From contig NZ_JXBK01000001.1 in assembly GCF_000816495.1 (NCBI RefSeq), positions 967,895-1,031,894 on the forward strand: a DNA stretch of 64,000 bases, in the 5' to 3' direction. The DNA comes from Acinetobacter harbinensis (lineage in GTDB: Bacteria > Pseudomonadota > Gammaproteobacteria > Pseudomonadales > Moraxellaceae). The translations under genes and the position numbers were made by a program. The notes under the pieces are model-generated. The model had not been told where the DNA came from. It did not search any database and saw nothing but the letters and a program-made list of their open reading frames with translations. This document shows positions 30,030 to 38,229 of the stretch, piece after piece. The number at the start of each line of letters is the position of its first letter. The stretch's first letter is position 1.

Positions 30030-30760
30030 CACAGGAACGTAAAGTTGCACTGGTTACCGGTGCAAGTAGAGGCATTGGCGCAGCCATCGCAAAACAACTG
30101 ATTTTAGACGGTTACTTTGTGGTGGGTACAGCAACATCTTCAGCGGGTGCAGAAAAGATTTCTGTAGAGTTTGCTGAAAATGGTGCAGGTCTGGTTCTAG
30201 ATGTACGTGATGCCGGCGCAATTGATGCCTTGGTTACAGAGATTGAACAAAAATATGGACCGGTTTTAATATTGGTAAATAATGCCGGTATTACCAAAGA
30301 TAATTTATTATTGCGCATGTCTGAAGATGATTGGGATGACATTCTCAACATTCATTTAAAAGCCGTTTACCGTTTATCTAAACGCGTTTTAAAAGGCATG
30401 ACCCGCGCACGTTTTGGCCGCATTATTAATATTAGTTCTGTGGTTGCGCATTTTGCCAATCCTGGACAAGCCAATTATTCTGCGGCAAAGGCCGGTATAG
30501 AAGCGTTTGGACGTAGTTTGGCAAAAGAAATGGGCAGTCGTCAAATTACAGTCAATGCTGTTGCACCCGGTTTTATCTCGACTGAGATGACCGAGCAACT
30601 TAGTGAAGAAATTCGCAAGAAAATGAGCGATCAAGTGGCCTTAAACCGTTTAGGTGATCCACAAGACATCGCAAATGCAGTGAGCTTTTTGGCCAGCGAG
30701 AAAGCAAATTATATCACTGGAACTGTTTTACACGTGAATGGTGGTTTATACATGAGCTAA
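30026..30760 (+). CDS. fabG: 3-oxoacyl-ACP reductase FabG
   Basis: NADPH-dependent short-chain dehydrogenase that reduces beta-ketoacyl-ACP. The 244 residues have the Rossmann TGASRGIG (11-18), NNAG near 85-88, and the catalytic triad S138, Y151, K155, exactly as in E. coli FabG. Start overlaps the fabD stop. acpP follows after 86 bases with its own promoter-like sequence. Confidence 0.97.
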   Translation: MTQERKVALVTGASRGIGAAIAKQLILDGYFVVGTATSSAGAEKISVEFAENGAGLVLDVRDAGAIDALVTEIEQKYGPVLILVNNAGITKDNLLLRMSEDDWDDILNIHLKAVYRLSKRVLKGMTRARFGRIINISSVVAHFANPGQANYSAAKAGIEAFGRSLAKEMGSRQITVNAVAPGFISTEMTEQLSEEIRKKMSDQVALNRLGDPQDIANAVSFLASEKANYITGTVLHVNGGLYMS

Positions 30761-30778
30761 TTGGCTGATGGATAAACT

Positions 30779-30806
30779 TTGCAAAAACAACATATTCAAT
30801 TAAACT
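30779..30806 (+). promoter_or_regulatory. Candidate promoter for acpP
   Basis: TTGCAA (30779-30784), 16 bases, TAAACT (30801-30806), 40 bases before the acpP start. A private promoter would fit the high demand for ACP. Moderate match. Confidence 0.4.
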
Positions 30807-30846
30807 AACGGCATTAAAAAAGCCACAAGCAATGAGGAGAATTCCT

Positions 30847-31083
30847 GTGAGCGATATCGAACTACGTATCAAAAAAGCAGTTGCAGAACAACTGGGTCTT
30901 AAAGCTGAAGAAATCAAAAACGAAGCATCTTTCATGGATGATTTGGGTGCTGACTCTTTAGACTTGGTTGAGCTTGTTATGTCTTTCGAAAATGATTTCG
31001 ACATCACCATCCCTGATGAAGATTCTAATGAAATCACAACCGTACAATCTGCAATTGACTATGTTTCTAAAAAACTAGGTTAA
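30847..31083 (+). CDS. acpP: Acyl carrier protein
   Basis: Small acidic four-helix protein carrying the growing acyl chain on phosphopantetheine. The 78 residues have the attachment site S37 in [12 protein letters not shown]. The open frame could begin at ATG 30832, but that ATG overlaps the ribosome site (GAGGAG); GTG 30847 gives the family N-terminus [10 protein letters not shown] and proper spacing. fabF does not follow, unlike in E. coli. Confidence 0.97.
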   Translation: MSDIELRIKKAVAEQLGLKAEEIKNEASFMDDLGADSLDLVELVMSFENDFDITIPDEDSNEITTVQSAIDYVSKKLG

Positions 31084-31090
31084 TTGTTGT

Positions 31091-31136
31091 TTCAGCCTAG
31101 CTGAATAAAAAGGTCACCTTTACGGTGGCTTTTTTA
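31091..31136 (+). terminator. Terminator after acpP
   Basis: A perfect TTCAGC-CTA-GCTGAA hairpin (31091-31105) is followed by a second stem with CACC/GGTG core and flanking A- and T-runs (about 31107-31135). The second part has the intrinsic-terminator form. Confidence 0.8.
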
Positions 31137-31271
31137 TTGCCTATTGAAAAGTATAATTACACATCGTTACCTTTGTTTTACTAAAGACAACCTTATGTAG
31201 GCAAAATTTTAGGTATAAAAATAGGGTACTTTTGCTTTAGATAGCGTGAATAACAATTACGGAGAAATACA

Positions 31272-31745
31272 ATGGGTCTTTTTGATTTTGTAAAAGGTAT
31301 TGGTAAAAAAAATACAGCACCAGCTGAACCACAAGCTGCTCCAACCACACCTGCTGAGCCTTCTGCACAAGAAATTGCAAACAAACTATTGGGCCATATC
31401 AAAGCATTGGGTCTGTCTGTATCGGGCTTATCGGTCAGTTATAACTCAACCAGTGATTTGGCCACAGTTAAAGGGCAGGTGCAGACTCAAGCAGATCGTG
31501 AAAAAATTATTTTGGCCGTGGGGAATGTTGATCATGTCGCGCAAGTGGATGATCAGATGACTGTGGCCACACCTGAGGCTGAAAGTAAATTTTATACGGT
31601 TAAATCAGGTGATAATCTATCTAAAATTTCTAAAGAATTTTATGGTGATGCTAATCATTACAACAAAATTTTTGAAGCCAATCGTCCATTGTTAAAAAAT
31701 GTCGATGATATTTATCCTGGTCAGATGTTGCGTATTCCAGCTTAA
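31272..31745 (+). CDS. BON-LysM protein, Kbp (YgaU) homologue
   Basis: The 157-residue soluble protein begins GLFDFVKGIGKK, has a Pro/Ala-rich spacer, a BON domain (about 35-95) and a C-terminal LysM domain (about 107-156: YTVKSGDNLSKISKEFYGDANHYNKIFEANRP...IYPGQMLRIP). The same order and length occur in E. coli Kbp, a cytoplasmic potassium-binding protein. There is no signal peptide, which argues against a peptidoglycan role despite LysM. GGAG lies before the ATG; monocistronic. Confidence 0.87.
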   Translation: MGLFDFVKGIGKKNTAPAEPQAAPTTPAEPSAQEIANKLLGHIKALGLSVSGLSVSYNSTSDLATVKGQVQTQADREKIILAVGNVDHVAQVDDQMTVATPEAESKFYTVKSGDNLSKISKEFYGDANHYNKIFEANRPLLKNVDDIYPGQMLRIPA

Positions 31746-31756
31746 ATTACTCACTG

Positions 31757-31785
31757 ATAAAAAGGCGCTTTATGCGCCTTTTTTG
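31757..31785 (+). terminator. Terminator after the BON-LysM gene
   Basis: AAAAAGGCGC, loop TTTAT, GCGCCTTTTTT. A compact stem with T-run, 13 bases after the stop codon. Confidence 0.9.
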
Positions 31786-31860
31786 TTTAAAAGAGATATA
31801 TAAAAGATACGTTAGCCTATAAACTGTATAAGTATTTGATAAATAATAATTAGGCTAAAA

Positions 31861-32274
31861 ATGAAAGGACAAATATTAGATTACTCGATTCAAAGCAATA
31901 GCGGAGTAATTAGTGGGGATGATCAAAACCGTTATCAATTTTCGGGAAGTGCTTGGCGTGGACAGAATGCACCCGTTCGAGGTCAGAAAGTAGATTTTAC
32001 GATTGATGCTACAGGTCAAGCCAACGAGATCTATGTGCTTAGCTCAACTTCTGTATTTCCTACTCAAGTGGGAGATAAAAATAGAATTGTTGCGGCAATT
32101 CTTGCATTCTTTTTGGGTGGTTTTGGTATACACAAATTTTATTTAGGCCAAATTGGCTTGGGCATTTTATATTTAATTTTCTTTTGGACATTTATTCCAG
32201 CTTTAGTCGCTTTTATCGAATTTATTATTTATCTATGTACTTCTGATGAAGATTTTGCCCGAAAATATGGCTAA
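31861..32274 (+). CDS. TM2-domain membrane protein with N-terminal cold-shock-like domain
   Basis: 137 residues in two parts. Residues 1-60 (MKGQILDYSIQSNSGVISGDD...) form a small beta-rich domain also found at the start of the convergent neighbour; its spacing resembles cold-shock (OB-fold) domains, but the aromatic RNA-binding residues are missing. Residues 75-137 are a TM2 domain: two helices with FFLGGFGIHKFYLGQ between them. The function of either part is unknown; TM2 proteins are small inner-membrane proteins. A GGCT-like weak ribosome site precedes ATG. Confidence 0.8.
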   Translation: MKGQILDYSIQSNSGVISGDDQNRYQFSGSAWRGQNAPVRGQKVDFTIDATGQANEIYVLSSTSVFPTQVGDKNRIVAAILAFFLGGFGIHKFYLGQIGLGILYLIFFWTFIPALVAFIEFIIYLCTSDEDFARKYG

Positions 32275-32285
32275 ATTTGAAACAA

Positions 32286-32314
32286 AAAAAAGGACGATAT
32301 AGTCGTCCTTTTTT
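32286..32314. terminator. Bidirectional terminator between the two convergent membrane-protein genes
   Basis: AAAAAAGGACGA, loop TATAG, TCGTCCTTTTTT: perfect 12-bp stem with A-run and T-run flanks, serving both strands. Confidence 0.93.
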
Positions 32315-32324
32315 GGGTTTGCCT

Positions 32325-32933
32325 TTATTTAGCAGGCTGCCCCCATTGATTGGTTTCTTGTTTGGTCTCTGTTGCGAGCCATACAATTAATAAAATAGTA
32401 CCAATCAGTGGAATAAGGGCAATTAGGAACCACCAACCCGAACGGCCTATATCATGTAAACGTCGAACTGCTGCTGCAAGACTTGGAATAAAGAGTGCTA
32501 ATGCGGCAATCATATAAAAGATAAAGTCAGTGCTGAGGATTGCATCAATAATTTGCGCAATCACTAAGAGAATGAATTGAACTAAAGCGAAGAACCAATA
32601 CTCTTTACGACGCGCACGTCCAGTAAAGTTGGCATAATTTTTTAAGCATTTGACGAACCAATCAATCATATTGAATTGTTCTTCAGCCTTATTTTGGTCA
32701 GAAATTTTATCTAGTTGATTGGAAATATTTTGTACAGAGTTGCTATGACCTAGGGCGTTAAAAATTTGAAGGGCATTACCTGCTGGGTCGATATCAAAAT
32801 CTACTCGATCACCGCGTGCAGGAGGACGTTGTCCACGCCATTCTGCGCCTGTAAAGTTGTAACGGTTTTGGTCGTCCCCACTAATAATACCGGTATTGCT
32901 CTGGATTGAAAAATCCAAAATACTTCCTTTCAT
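32325..32933 (-). CDS. DUF805 membrane protein with the same N-terminal domain
   Basis: 202 residues. Residues 1-60 (MKGSILDFSIQSNTGIISGDD...) are close to those of the TM2 protein on the opposite strand, showing duplication of this domain. A charged linker follows, then DUF805 from about 88: FTGRARRKEYWFF, three to four membrane helices, and AVRRLHDIGRSGWWFLI near the end. DUF805 proteins are inner-membrane proteins of unknown role. Domain swapping between the pair is the most interesting feature. Confidence 0.82.
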   Translation of the reverse strand: MKGSILDFSIQSNTGIISGDDQNRYNFTGAEWRGQRPPARGDRVDFDIDPAGNALQIFNALGHSNSVQNISNQLDKISDQNKAEEQFNMIDWFVKCLKNYANFTGRARRKEYWFFALVQFILLVIAQIIDAILSTDFIFYMIAALALFIPSLAAAVRRLHDIGRSGWWFLIALIPLIGTILLIVWLATETKQETNQWGQPAK

Positions 32934-33062
32934 TGTTGCCTCGTGATTTTTATGACTATAAAGCGGTAGATTTACTATTTTTTATATGCGAATGATAATA
33001 ACAGGATTGCTGTAAATTTAATCTAATTATCTTCTTAAGTGACTGTATTATAATTTATTAAT

Positions 33063-33092
33063 AAAAAATCCCGCCATGCTAGGCGGGATTTT
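33063..33092 (-). terminator. Terminator after nrdB
   Basis: AAAATCCCGCC, loop of six, GGCGGGATTTT; read on the minus strand it ends in six T, 14 bases after the nrdB stop. Confidence 0.92.
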
Positions 33093-33105
33093 ATCTATTT
33101 TCTTA

Positions 33106-34389
33106 TTACCAGCTTAATGCGCCACCGGTTTGATAGTCTGTTACACGCGTTTCAAAGAAATTTTTCTCTTTACGCAAGTCCATCATCTCAGACATCCATT
33201 GGAATGGATTATTTACACCCGCGAATTGCTCAGGTAAGCCCAATTGCGCCAAACGGCGGTTAGCAATGAACTGTAAATATTCTTCCATCATGGCGGCATT
33301 CATACCCAATACACCACGTGGCATAGTGTCACGTGCATATTCAATTTCCAGCATGGTTCCTTCTAGAATCATTTGAATGATTTCTTCTTGGAATTCAGCT
33401 GTCCATAAGGCAGGATTTTCATTCTTGATTTGGTTAATCATGTCGATACCAAAATTCAAGTGCATAGATTCATCACGCAAGATGTATTGGAATTGCTCAG
33501 CAACACCGTTCATCTTATTGCGACGACCCATCGACAAGATTTGGCTAAAACCACAATAGAAGAAAATACCTTCTAGTACACAATAGAAGGCAATCAAATT
33601 ACGCAGTAAAATTTGATCGTTTTCTGGTGTGCCGGTTTTGAAGTTTGGATCACATAAAGACTGGGTATACTTTAAGCCCCAAGCGGCTTTACGTGCAACC
33701 GAGGGTACTTCGCGGTACATGTTGAAGACTTCGCCTTCATCCATACCCAAAGATTCGATGCAGTATTGGTACGCGTGGGTATGAATCGCTTCTTCAAAAG
33801 CTTGACGCAAAATGTATTGACGGCATTCAGGGTTGGTAATGTGGCGATAAATTGCCAAAACCAAGTTGTTTGCCACCAATGAATCTGCGGTAGAGAAGAA
33901 ACCCAACGAACGCATAACAATGGTACGCTCATCTTCGGTTAAGCCATTTTCAGACTTCCAAAGCGCGATGTCATGGTTCATGTTCACTTCTTGCGGCATC
34001 CAGTGGTTTGCACAACCGTCTAGATACTTTTGCCAAGCCCATTCGTATTTGAACGGTACAAGTTGATTTAAATCGGCACGACAGTTAATCATGGCTTTGT
34101 CATCAACTTGCACACGTTGTGCGCCCATTTCAAGCTCTTCTAAGCCGGGTGCAACATCAAGCGTTTCTAAGGCAGCAGATGCTCTTGCCATTGAATCGGT
34201 TGAATATACGGTCCGCTTTGAAGGGGCTGTAGCGGGTTGTGCAGCAGCCACATCCGACGGTGTGTGGTGTGCATCAGATACCATCTGCGAATCAGTCGCT
34301 TTTTGCGGTTCGATGCGCGCAGACTTGTGTTCAGGTACAGCCGGTTTTTGCGAATCATCTTCGAAATCGTCCCAACTAAGGATAGACAT
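33106..34389 (-). CDS. nrdB: Ribonucleoside-diphosphate reductase class Ia, beta subunit
   Basis: Small subunit holding the di-iron tyrosyl radical used by NrdA. The 427-residue form starts [12 protein letters not shown]; a longer frame exists, but GAGAGAAG before 34389 favours this start. About 90 low-complexity residues precede the ferritin-like core. Metal-ligand segments [13 protein letters not shown] and [13 protein letters not shown] are present, and the C-terminal tail that docks with NrdA is short and acidic-aromatic ([11 protein letters not shown]). The N-terminal extension is longer than E. coli NrdB, as in Pseudomonas and Acinetobacter. Third gene of the nrdA-small ORF-nrdB series. 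Confidence 0.96.
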   Translation of the reverse strand: MSILSWDDFEDDSQKPAVPEHKSARIEPQKATDSQMVSDAHHTPSDVAAAQPATAPSKRTVYSTDSMARASAALETLDVAPGLEELEMGAQRVQVDDKAMINCRADLNQLVPFKYEWAWQKYLDGCANHWMPQEVNMNHDIALWKSENGLTEDERTIVMRSLGFFSTADSLVANNLVLAIYRHITNPECRQYILRQAFEEAIHTHAYQYCIESLGMDEGEVFNMYREVPSVARKAAWGLKYTQSLCDPNFKTGTPENDQILLRNLIAFYCVLEGIFFYCGFSQILSMGRRNKMNGVAEQFQYILRDESMHLNFGIDMINQIKNENPALWTAEFQEEIIQMILEGTMLEIEYARDTMPRGVLGMNAAMMEEYLQFIANRRLAQLGLPEQFAGVNNPFQWMSEMMDLRKEKNFFETRVTDYQTGGALSW

Positions 34390-34539
34390 ATCACTTCTCT
34401 CTTCGTTGCTTGCATCGGTTATCTGACATCTCACAAACGAAGATGTCTACTATACGCTTATTCTGTATAAGCCAAATCAAGTTTTGCCGATAGATGCTAT
34501 CGTTCGCTTTGAAAATAGCAGCAATCTTCATTGATTATT

Positions 34540-34659
34540 TTACTTACGCTGTTGTTTACAAATGGCTATAAAGGCATAGACCATTGGTACATAGAAAAAA
34601 ATAAAGGCAGAGACCAAAACAGCCAGTCCTAACATATAGTTATGGGTCATATGGTGCAT
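34540..34659 (-). CDS. 39-residue single-helix membrane protein between nrdA and nrdB
   Basis: The frame starts MHHMTHNYMLGLAVLVSAFI and ends CKQQRK, with one clear hydrophobic helix (about 9-33) and a positively charged C-terminus, so it is probably N-out/C-in in the inner membrane. AAGGA sits seven bases before the ATG on the minus strand, a good ribosome site. It lies in the same direction as nrdA (126 bases upstream) and nrdB (150 bases downstream). I do not recognise a family. Helix, basic tail and ribosome site together make a real gene likely; function is unknown. Confidence 0.65.
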   Translation of the reverse strand: MHHMTHNYMLGLAVLVSAFIFFYVPMVYAFIAICKQQRK

Positions 34660-34710
34660 GGTCTTTTCCTTTATTTATATTTTAATTTTCCTAAATCCTT
34701 CTTTGTTAAT

Positions 34711-34763
34711 GAGGGGGATTACACGTATTAAAATTGGTGCAATCCCCCTCCTTTTAGGAGGGG
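34711..34763. repeat. Imperfect REP-like double palindrome downstream of nrdA
   Basis: GAGGGGGATT (34711-34720) is the exact inverse of AATCCCCCTC (34741-34750), 20 bases apart. CCCCTCC (34745-34751) also pairs with GGAGGGG (34757-34763) around TTTTA. The two folds share bases and exclude one another. The C/G-rich, A/T-capped style is that of dispersed intergenic palindromes; only one copy is seen in this window. It could also end or stabilise nrdA mRNA. Confidence 0.55.
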
Positions 34764-34784
34764 TTAGGGGAGGTCATGCAAAGC

Positions 34785-37631
34785 TTATTGGCAAGCTTCG
34801 CAATCAGGATTATCAAGTGAACATGCCAATGGCACAGGCGCTGCTTGCGCAAAATCATCTTCAGCCACAATCGCTGCTTCGGGTTTTTTTGCCGCTTCAA
34901 CTACAGCAACCGATGCGCTGGTTACCACGGGTGCGCCAGTATTTGATTTTACTGCGTTTAAAGCACCGGTATTAATGGTTGATTTTTCAGCAGATGTTGC
35001 ACCCAAAGCACGTAGGTAATAAGTGGTTTTAAGACCACGTAACCACGCCATTTTATAGGTCATATCCAGTTTTTTACCATTGGCACCTGAAATATATAGG
35101 TTCAATGATTGTGCTTGATCGATCCATTTTTGACGACGTGATGCAGCATCCACAATCCAACGGGTTTCCACTTCAAATGCAGTTGCAAAAATAGCTTTGA
35201 GTTCTTCTGGGATACGCGAAATCTTTTGTACCGAACCTTCAAAGTGTTTCAGATCATTGACCATGACTGAATCCCACAGGTTACGCTCTTTTAACGCACG
35301 TACTAAGTACGGGTTAATGACGGTGAACTCACCTGAAAGGTTTGATTTCACATACAGATTTTGGAATGTTGGTTCAATCGACTGTGAAACACCACAAATG
35401 TTTGAAATGGTTGCGGTTGGCGCAATGGCCATCACATTCGAGTTACGCATACCGTCTTTTTGAACTTTATGACGTAAGGTATCCCAATCTAAACGCTGTG
35501 TACGATCAACTTCAAACATACGTTCAGGACGGGTTTTTGCAACCAAGTCTAAAGAATCAATCGGTAAAATCCCTTGATCCCACAGTGAACCTTTAAAGGT
35601 TTCGTAAGTACCACGTTCCACCGCCAAATCACTAGAAGTTGAAATCGCGTAATAGCTGATCACTTCCATAGATTCATCGGCAAATTCAACCGCAGCATCA
35701 GAACCGTAGGCCAAGTTCATTTCATATAGCGCATCTTGGAAGCCCATGATGCCCATACCGACTGGACGGTGCTTCATGTTTGAGGTGCGTGCTTGCGGAA
35801 CAGCGTAATAGTTAATATCAATCACGTTGTCGAGCATACGAACCGCAGTTTTAACGGTGCGTGCTAGTTTTTCACGGTCTAAAATACCACCTTTAACGTG
35901 TTCAACCAAGTTGATTGAACCTAAATTACACACCGCAATTTCATCTTCACTGGTGTTTAAGGTAATTTCGGTACACAAGTTTGATGAATGCACCACGCCT
36001 ACGTGTTGTTGTGGTGAACGTAAGTTACACACGTCTTTAAAGGTAATCCAAGGATGACCTGTTTCAAATAACATCGATAACATTTTGCGCCACAAATCTT
36101 TTGCACGGATTTTTTTGTGCAACATATTTGTTTCTTTGGCGATGCCTTCGTAATAGGCATAACGCTGTGCAAATTCTAGACCCGTTAAATCATGCAAATC
36201 TGGTGTTTCTGAAGGCGTGAACAAGGTCCATTCACCATCTTCAAATACGCGTTGCATGAATAAATCCGGAACCCAGTTGGCAGTATTCATGTCATGGGTA
36301 CGACGACGGTCATCACCAGTGTTTTTACGTAGCTCTAGGAATTCTTCAATATCCAAATGCCATGTTTCAAGATAGGCGCAGACTGCACCTTTACGTTTAC
36401 CACCTTGGTTGACGGCAACTGCAGTATCGTTAGCAACTTTTAAAAATGGAACCACACCTTGTGATTTACCATTGGTGCCTTTGATGTACGAGTTCAACGC
36501 ACGAACGGGTGTCCAGTCATTACCTAAACCGCCGGCCCATTTTGACAACATGGCATTATCACGCATCGCGCCATAAATATTGTAGAGGTCATCGCCAATG
36601 GTGGTTAAGTAGCAGCTTGATAATTGTGGACGCAACGTACCTGAGTTAAACAGGGTAGGCGTAGAAGCCATATAATCAAAGCTAGAGAGTAAGTTATAGA
36701 ACTCAATGGCACGATCTTCACGGTTTTCTTCATTGATGGACAAACCCATACATACGCGCATAAAGAACAATTGTGGAAGTTCAAAACGCACGCCATCTGA
36801 ATGGATAAAGTAACGATCAAATAAAGTCTGTAGACCTAAATAGGTAAATTGGTTTGAGCGTTCAGGTTGAATCGCGGCGGCCAATTTAACCAAGTCAAAA
36901 TTTAATAGCTCAGGTGATAATAGCTCCAGCGCAATCCCTTTTTTTAAGAAGGTTTCTAAAGCATCACCTTCTAAAGTATCACTTGGTAAATCCAAGAATG
37001 CTAAACCGGTGTCGACTAAATTATCACGCAGTAAACGCGCAGTCACATACGTGTAGTTCGGTTCTTGTTCAATACGAGTACGCGTCGCCATCATCATGGT
37101 GGTGGCGATGTCTGACTCTTTAACTCCGTTGTATAAGTTTTTAACGGTTTCATTGATGATCTCTTGAACATCAATGCCCTCTAAACCTTCAGCTGCTTTT
37201 TCGATGTGTGCTTTTAATGCAGCCAAATCTAAAGGTTTTAATTGACCATCTGCCGCAGTCACTTGCAAAGTCGGGTGATGATGCGCGCCCAGTTTTTTAC
37301 GTGCTTCAGAGCGTTGTTCGCGGTAGATCACATACGAGCGAGCAACTTTTTGCTCACCGGTACGCATCAATGCCAATTCAACTTGGTCTTGAATTTCTTC
37401 AATGTGAATCGTGCCGCCTGACGGTAAACGACGATTAAAGGTATTCATGACCATTTCAGTCAACTGTTCAATACGATCGTGAATACGGCTTGAATCAGCG
37501 CTTTGTTGACCTTCTACAGCCAAAAAAGCTTTACCGATTGCTACAGAAATTTTTTCTGCATCAAAAGCGGCAACATCACCGGTGCGTTTAATCACCTGAA
37601 GTTGACCGGGAGTTGAGGTGGTTACGCTCAT
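34785..37631 (-). CDS. nrdA: Ribonucleoside-diphosphate reductase class Ia, alpha subunit
   Basis: Catalytic subunit that reduces ribonucleoside diphosphates to deoxy forms. The 948 residues carry an N-terminal ATP-cone (about 10-110) for allosteric activity control, the substrate-site cysteine in LSSCYLTT, the radical-site region NLCTEITLNTSEDEIAVCNLGSINL, the conserved tyrosines of the radical path, and the C-terminal redox pair in NPDCEACQ. It is about 190 residues longer than E. coli NrdA, mainly at the N-terminal cone and a linker before the tail. GGAG precedes the start with long spacing. NrdR-like boxes lie upstream. Confidence 0.97.
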   Translation of the reverse strand: MSVTTSTPGQLQVIKRTGDVAAFDAEKISVAIGKAFLAVEGQQSADSSRIHDRIEQLTEMVMNTFNRRLPSGGTIHIEEIQDQVELALMRTGEQKVARSYVIYREQRSEARKKLGAHHHPTLQVTAADGQLKPLDLAALKAHIEKAAEGLEGIDVQEIINETVKNLYNGVKESDIATTMMMATRTRIEQEPNYTYVTARLLRDNLVDTGLAFLDLPSDTLEGDALETFLKKGIALELLSPELLNFDLVKLAAAIQPERSNQFTYLGLQTLFDRYFIHSDGVRFELPQLFFMRVCMGLSINEENREDRAIEFYNLLSSFDYMASTPTLFNSGTLRPQLSSCYLTTIGDDLYNIYGAMRDNAMLSKWAGGLGNDWTPVRALNSYIKGTNGKSQGVVPFLKVANDTAVAVNQGGKRKGAVCAYLETWHLDIEEFLELRKNTGDDRRRTHDMNTANWVPDLFMQRVFEDGEWTLFTPSETPDLHDLTGLEFAQRYAYYEGIAKETNMLHKKIRAKDLWRKMLSMLFETGHPWITFKDVCNLRSPQQHVGVVHSSNLCTEITLNTSEDEIAVCNLGSINLVEHVKGGILDREKLARTVKTAVRMLDNVIDINYYAVPQARTSNMKHRPVGMGIMGFQDALYEMNLAYGSDAAVEFADESMEVISYYAISTSSDLAVERGTYETFKGSLWDQGILPIDSLDLVAKTRPERMFEVDRTQRLDWDTLRHKVQKDGMRNSNVMAIAPTATISNICGVSQSIEPTFQNLYVKSNLSGEFTVINPYLVRALKERNLWDSVMVNDLKHFEGSVQKISRIPEELKAIFATAFEVETRWIVDAASRRQKWIDQAQSLNLYISGANGKKLDMTYKMAWLRGLKTTYYLRALGATSAEKSTINTGALNAVKSNTGAPVVTSASVAVVEAAKKPEAAIVAEDDFAQAAPVPLACSLDNPDCEACQ

Positions 37632-37717
37632 TGAGGCATAGCTCCATTATCATCTATGGTTATGTGTGTAGCTCACTTGAACGCGGGCGATATTTCGCTA
37701 CAGCGTTTAAGGGCTAA

Positions 37718-37733
37718 ACACAAGAACTAGTGG
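37718..37733. promoter_or_regulatory. NrdR-like box 1 upstream of nrdA
   Basis: ACACAAGAACTAGTGG matches the NrdR consensus ACACwAtATaTwGTGT at about 12 of 16 positions. It lies 32 bases from a second, weaker box, about three helical turns, the spacing typical of paired NrdR boxes. Confidence 0.6.
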
Positions 37734-37749
37734 TTTAAAATCGAATTGA

Positions 37750-37765
37750 ACACAAGATACGGGAA
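37750..37765. promoter_or_regulatory. NrdR-like box 2 upstream of nrdA
   Basis: ACACAAGATACGGGAA keeps the ACAC half but has a weak right half. It overlaps the predicted -10 element of nrdA, which suits repression by NrdR. Weak alone; supported by spacing with box 1. Confidence 0.45.
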
Positions 37766-37782
37766 AATTGAGGGTAGATCAA
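37754..37782 (-). promoter_or_regulatory. Candidate nrdA promoter
   Basis: On the minus strand: TTGATC (37782-37777), 17 bases, TATCTT (37759-37754). The -10 lies inside NrdR-like box 2 and the start point would fall near box 1. Confidence 0.5.
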
Positions 37783-37924
37783 TATTGACATTTTAGTAAA
37801 AATTTTTCTATTTTTCCCCAGAATTCATTTGCAAAAAAATTCCTATTTTTATCTTTTTGGTATAAGCCTTATTAGACAAGGGCGTAGCATAACAAAGCTT
37901 GGGCAAAGCACTTAGAGATAACAT

Positions 37925-37933
37925 TGTGGATAA
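37925..37933 (-). promoter_or_regulatory. Consensus DnaA box
   Basis: TGTGGATAA, the exact complement of the high-affinity DnaA box TTATCCACA, about 170 bases upstream of the nrdA promoter. In E. coli DnaA controls nrdAB through such boxes. A single 9-mer can occur by chance. Confidence 0.5.
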
Positions 37934-38134
37934 CTATAAACAGTGAAACTAATCAGTCATATTCTGTACAATCCGATAAAAGCCCTAAAATGCTCATAAA
38001 AACCTCAATTTGTAACATTATGTGTCAATATTGGCACAATATATTTTTATTTTTTATAAAAACTCAATTAATTCAATGCTTCATAAAAATATAACAAAAA
38101 ACTACTTTGATGTAGCAGTTTGGTGAATGCCATC

Positions 38135-38162
38135 TTGTTTACAATGTAAACGTGTGTATATT
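38135..38162 (+). promoter_or_regulatory. Candidate bfmR promoter with overlapping palindrome
   Basis: TTGTTT (38135-38140), 16 bases, TATATT (38157-38162). A perfect palindrome GTTTAC-AAT-GTAAAC (38137-38151) covers the -35 and half the spacer, the position expected for an operator. Which regulator binds is not known; BfmR itself is a reasonable guess. Confidence 0.5.
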
Positions 38163-38229
38163 GCTGAATATATTAAAAACGTATCTGTTGGATTTGAGGA
38201 TACCTTAATCCATAGACAAGGGGCATTTT

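Larger units (their letters stand above)
37632..38229. other. 598-base divergent control region between nrdA and bfmR
   Basis: No coding frame. The nrdA side holds a promoter with overlapping NrdR-like boxes; the middle has a DnaA box; the bfmR side has a palindrome overlapping a promoter. Much of the rest is AT-rich with A/T-tracts (for example 37795-37870 and 38040-38100). Confidence 0.8.

Noticed and set aside
30832..30846. Upstream ATG for acpP
   Set aside because: The ATG overlaps the GAGGAG ribosome site; GTG 30847 gives the conserved ACP start.
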